Positions 61,747 to 64,000 of a stretch of 64,000 nt of DNA are shown here, in pieces. The notes below the pieces were generated by a model. The model saw only the letters and a program-made list of their open reading frames with translations. It was not told where the DNA came from and ran no database searches. Location of the stretch: NCBI GenBank assembly GCA_021740995.1, contig JAIOYR010000006.1:1-64000 (forward strand), in the 5' to 3' direction. Each line of letters begins with the position of its first letter. The stretch's first letter is position 1. This stretch comes from Taibaiella sp. Its GTDB lineage: Bacteria; Bacteroidota; Bacteroidia; Chitinophagales; Chitinophagaceae. Made by a program: the position numbers and the translations under genes.

Positions 61747-64000
61747 ATGAAGCATAAAATTGTAGTGTCCATCGGTCTTGTTTTGCTATCTGCCCTATCG
61801 CAGGCACAGCAGGTGCGCCCTGCACCGTCGGGTGCCATTTATCACGAGATAGCACAGATGCGCAATCTGGTAAATGTACTCTATGTAGCCGCTCACCCCG
61901 ACGATGAAAACACACGGCTGCTTGCTTACCTGGTCAACGACCAGCATATACGTACCGGCTACCTGTCGCTGACCCGCGGTGACGGTGGACAAAACCTGCT
62001 GGGCAGCGAGCAGGGCGAGGCACTGGGTCTTATACGCACGCATGAGCTCATAGAGGCGCGCAAGCTCGATGGGGCTGCGCAGTTCTTTACCCGCGCAGTG
62101 GACTTCGGTTTTTCCAAAACGCACGAAGAGACCTTTAAGCACTGGCCCCGAAACACGCTTGCCAGTGATGCGGCATGGGTTATGCGCCGTTTCCGGCCCG
62201 ATGTGGTTATCTGCCGCTTCCCGCCCGATACTATGGCAGGCCACGGGCAGCACGCAGCCTCAGCTATCATTGCCGAAATGGCGTTCAGGGATTCCGGCGA
62301 CCCCAAGCATAATAGCTACCAGCAGCGATACTACCCTGCCTGGAAGCCCAAACGCCTGCTGCTCAATACTTACAAATTTGGCAGCCGCAACACTACCTCC
62401 GAAGACCAGTACAAGCTGCAGGTGGGGCAATATGTACCTGCTATGGGTATGGGCGTAGGCGAGCTGGCAGGGCAAAGCCGCAGCATACACAAGAGTCAGG
62501 GTGCGGGTACGCCCAGCGTGCCGGGCATGCAGACCGAGTACTTCAAACTGGTAGCCGGCGATAGCTTTTCTACATCCATATTTGATGGTATAGATATCAC
62601 CTGGAACAGGGTAGGCCGCCCCGATATAGGCACCGACCTGCAACAGGTATTACAACACTTCGACTTTCTGCACCCCGATGCCAGCATACCTGCCCTCATG
62701 GCCATAAGGAAGAAAATAGCTGAGGTAAAAGACAGCTACTGGCGCCACCTGAAACTGGAAGAGGTAGACAAAACAATACTACACTGTGCGGGCGTAATGG
62801 CAGAGCTGTATGCCAAACAGCCTGAAGCAGTAAGGGGAGAAGTTTTGCCCTTTACCCTTAGGGTGATATCCCGTTCTGCTACTCCCGTCATGCTTACACA
62901 AATCCGTTGGGGCAATGCAGACTCTTCGCTTAGCCTGCAACTGTCAAATGACACCTTGCACAGCTTTGAGCACAACATTAGCATACCTGCTAATGCCGAC
63001 CTTACGCAACCTTACTGGCTCCGCTACCTGTCTGACAACGGTGCGCTATATGTGCAGCCCGACGATACATCGGCAGGGCTGCCACAAACCCCCAATACAC
63101 TGCAGGCTACTATCCGGCTGGTGATATCGGGCGAATCCTTTGATATGAAGGTGCCGCTATCTTACAAAAAGCTGGACCCTGTAAAGGGCGACATAGTAGA
63201 GCAACTGCGCATAGTACCCGATGCCACACTGGAGTTTCGGAACAGCCTGCTCATAGCCAAAGCCGATGGCTCAGTACATGCCGATGTGCGCATACATGCT
63301 TACAAAGACATCAGTGGTGTAGCGCTCAATATCACATCTGATATATCAGAGGGCAAGTCTGTTTTTACTGCTATTATAAGTCTTAAAAAAGGCGCGGATA
63401 CCTTCATTCCCATAGACATCAAAGCCACACCGGGCATCCGTGCTCAAGACCATTACCTCACACCATCACTTTCCCTGCCCGATGTGGGCGCGCTGCATCT
63501 GGTGCAATACAATCACCTGCCCACACTACAATACTTCTCACGGCCATTTGCCAAGGTGCTGCAACCCAGCTGGAAGTGTACTGCAAAGCGCATAGGGTTT
63601 GTAGAGGGTGCAGGCGACTTTGCACCCAATCTGCTGCGACTGGCCGGTATGGATGTAGATGTGCTCAAAGAAAGTGACTTCAACGATGTCGCCAATCTGA
63701 AAAAGTATGATGCCATCATAACCGGTATACGGGCGGTGAATGCCGAAAAACGCATGTCGCTGTGGCTGCCTATGCTGTTGCAATATGCTGCCAACGGTGG
63801 TACACTCATCATGCAGTACAATACCCTGCAGGATATGGCTACCACAGATCTGGGACCCTACCCGATGAAGCTATCTGCAAAGCGGGTGACGGAAGAAGAT
63901 GCGGCTGTAACCCTCTTAAACCCAGCGCACAGATTGCTCAACTACCCGAACAAAATAAGCAAGGATGATTTTAGTGCCTGGGTGCAGGAGCGTGGATTGT
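61747..64000 (+). CDS. PIG-L family deacetylase-like exported protein, cut by window edge
   Basis: The ATG at 61747 opens a frame that stays open to the window end (751 codons). It has a signal peptide (MKHKIVVSIGLVLLSALSQAQ), then the PIG-L/LmbE zinc motif AAHPDDENTRLLAYL (His, Asp, Asp) with TRGDGGQNLLG and the third ligand in AGHGQHAAS. The remaining 450 residues are beta-rich and unassigned (LVQYNHLPTLQYFSRP is near the visible end). Members deacetylate N-acetylglucosamine-containing glycans or related metabolites. In Bacteroidetes such large forms are exported. The stop codon is outside the window. Confidence 0.88.
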   Translation, partial: MKHKIVVSIGLVLLSALSQAQQVRPAPSGAIYHEIAQMRNLVNVLYVAAHPDDENTRLLAYLVNDQHIRTGYLSLTRGDGGQNLLGSEQGEALGLIRTHELIEARKLDGAAQFFTRAVDFGFSKTHEETFKHWPRNTLASDAAWVMRRFRPDVVICRFPPDTMAGHGQHAASAIIAEMAFRDSGDPKHNSYQQRYYPAWKPKRLLLNTYKFGSRNTTSEDQYKLQVGQYVPAMGMGVGELAGQSRSIHKSQGAGTPSVPGMQTEYFKLVAGDSFSTSIFDGIDITWNRVGRPDIGTDLQQVLQHFDFLHPDASIPALMAIRKKIAEVKDSYWRHLKLEEVDKTILHCAGVMAELYAKQPEAVRGEVLPFTLRVISRSATPVMLTQIRWGNADSSLSLQLSNDTLHSFEHNISIPANADLTQPYWLRYLSDNGALYVQPDDTSAGLPQTPNTLQATIRLVISGESFDMKVPLSYKKLDPVKGDIVEQLRIVPDATLEFRNSLLIAKADGSVHADVRIHAYKDISGVALNITSDISEGKSVFTAIISLKKGADTFIPIDIKATPGIRAQDHYLTPSLSLPDVGALHLVQYNHLPTLQYFSRPFAKVLQPSWKCTAKRIGFVEGAGDFAPNLLRLAGMDVDVLKESDFNDVANLKKYDAIITGIRAVNAEKRMSLWLPMLLQYAANGGTLIMQYNTLQDMATTDLGPYPMKLSAKRVTEEDAAVTLLNPAHRLLNYPNKISKDDFSAWVQERGL

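Overview
The window is chromosomal DNA of a Bacteroidota (Bacteroidetes), most likely a Chitinophagia/Sphingobacteriia-type bacterium. The signs are a TonB-dependent receptor with a carboxypeptidase-like N-terminal domain, a secreted protein with a gliding-motility/type IX secretion C-terminal domain, an S46 dipeptidyl-peptidase, a TPR/hybrid kinase/AraC one-piece regulator, DUF5777 and DUF6428 proteins, an almost complete lack of Shine-Dalgarno sequences, and about twenty promoter-like elements of the Bacteroidetes form (TTTG, about 20 nt, TAnnTTTG). No rRNA, tRNA, CRISPR array or complete insertion sequence was seen.  Layout: 0-5.2 kb holds groES-groEL, a convergent acetyl-CoA synthetase and a HicBA toxin-antitoxin pair. 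5.2-10.6 kb holds two glycosyltransferases and a lipoprotein/membrane protein/NarL-type two-component operon. 10.6-16 kb holds an orphan 2-oxoacid:ferredoxin oxidoreductase alpha subunit, a remnant of a type IX sorting domain, a TonB receptor and a solitary HigA-like regulator. 16-21.7 kb holds two unknown secreted proteins, a palindromic repeat and a 1312-residue adenylation/carrier/six-membrane-helix/hexapeptide protein with the architecture of epsilon-poly-lysine synthetase. 21.9-32 kb holds a SWIM-SNF2 helicase, an Fn3 secreted protein, yceD-rpmF-plsX, a DUF58 protein, a PIN toxin-antitoxin pair and a GT2. 32-38.3 kb holds the hybrid sensor, trmH, lipoproteins, thioredoxin, HigBA and a CAP protein.  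38.5-46.3 kb is the most unusual stretch. It is a metalloid (arsenic-type) resistance island read in one direction: HesB/IscA-like Cys protein, ArsR, small thioredoxin, ArsP-like permease, second ArsR, DUF6428, ACR3 arsenite exporter, metallophosphoesterase, thioredoxin-fold lipoprotein, FtsX-type ABC permease and ABC ATPase. It has no arsenate reductase, nearly every protein carries paired cysteines, and three proteins end exactly in Cys-Cys. Two different inverted-repeat operators lie on the promoters, so two ArsR circuits probably control it.  46.4-64 kb holds a DPP11-like S46 peptidase, a type IX-secreted propeller protein, ahpC and ahpD, an orphan sensor kinase, a tandem universal stress protein, an OB-fold/cytochrome/YceI/DUF5777 cluster, asparagine synthase, a CLC-F fluoride exporter preceded by a well-formed fluoride riboswitch, and a PIG-L-type deacetylase cut by the window edge.
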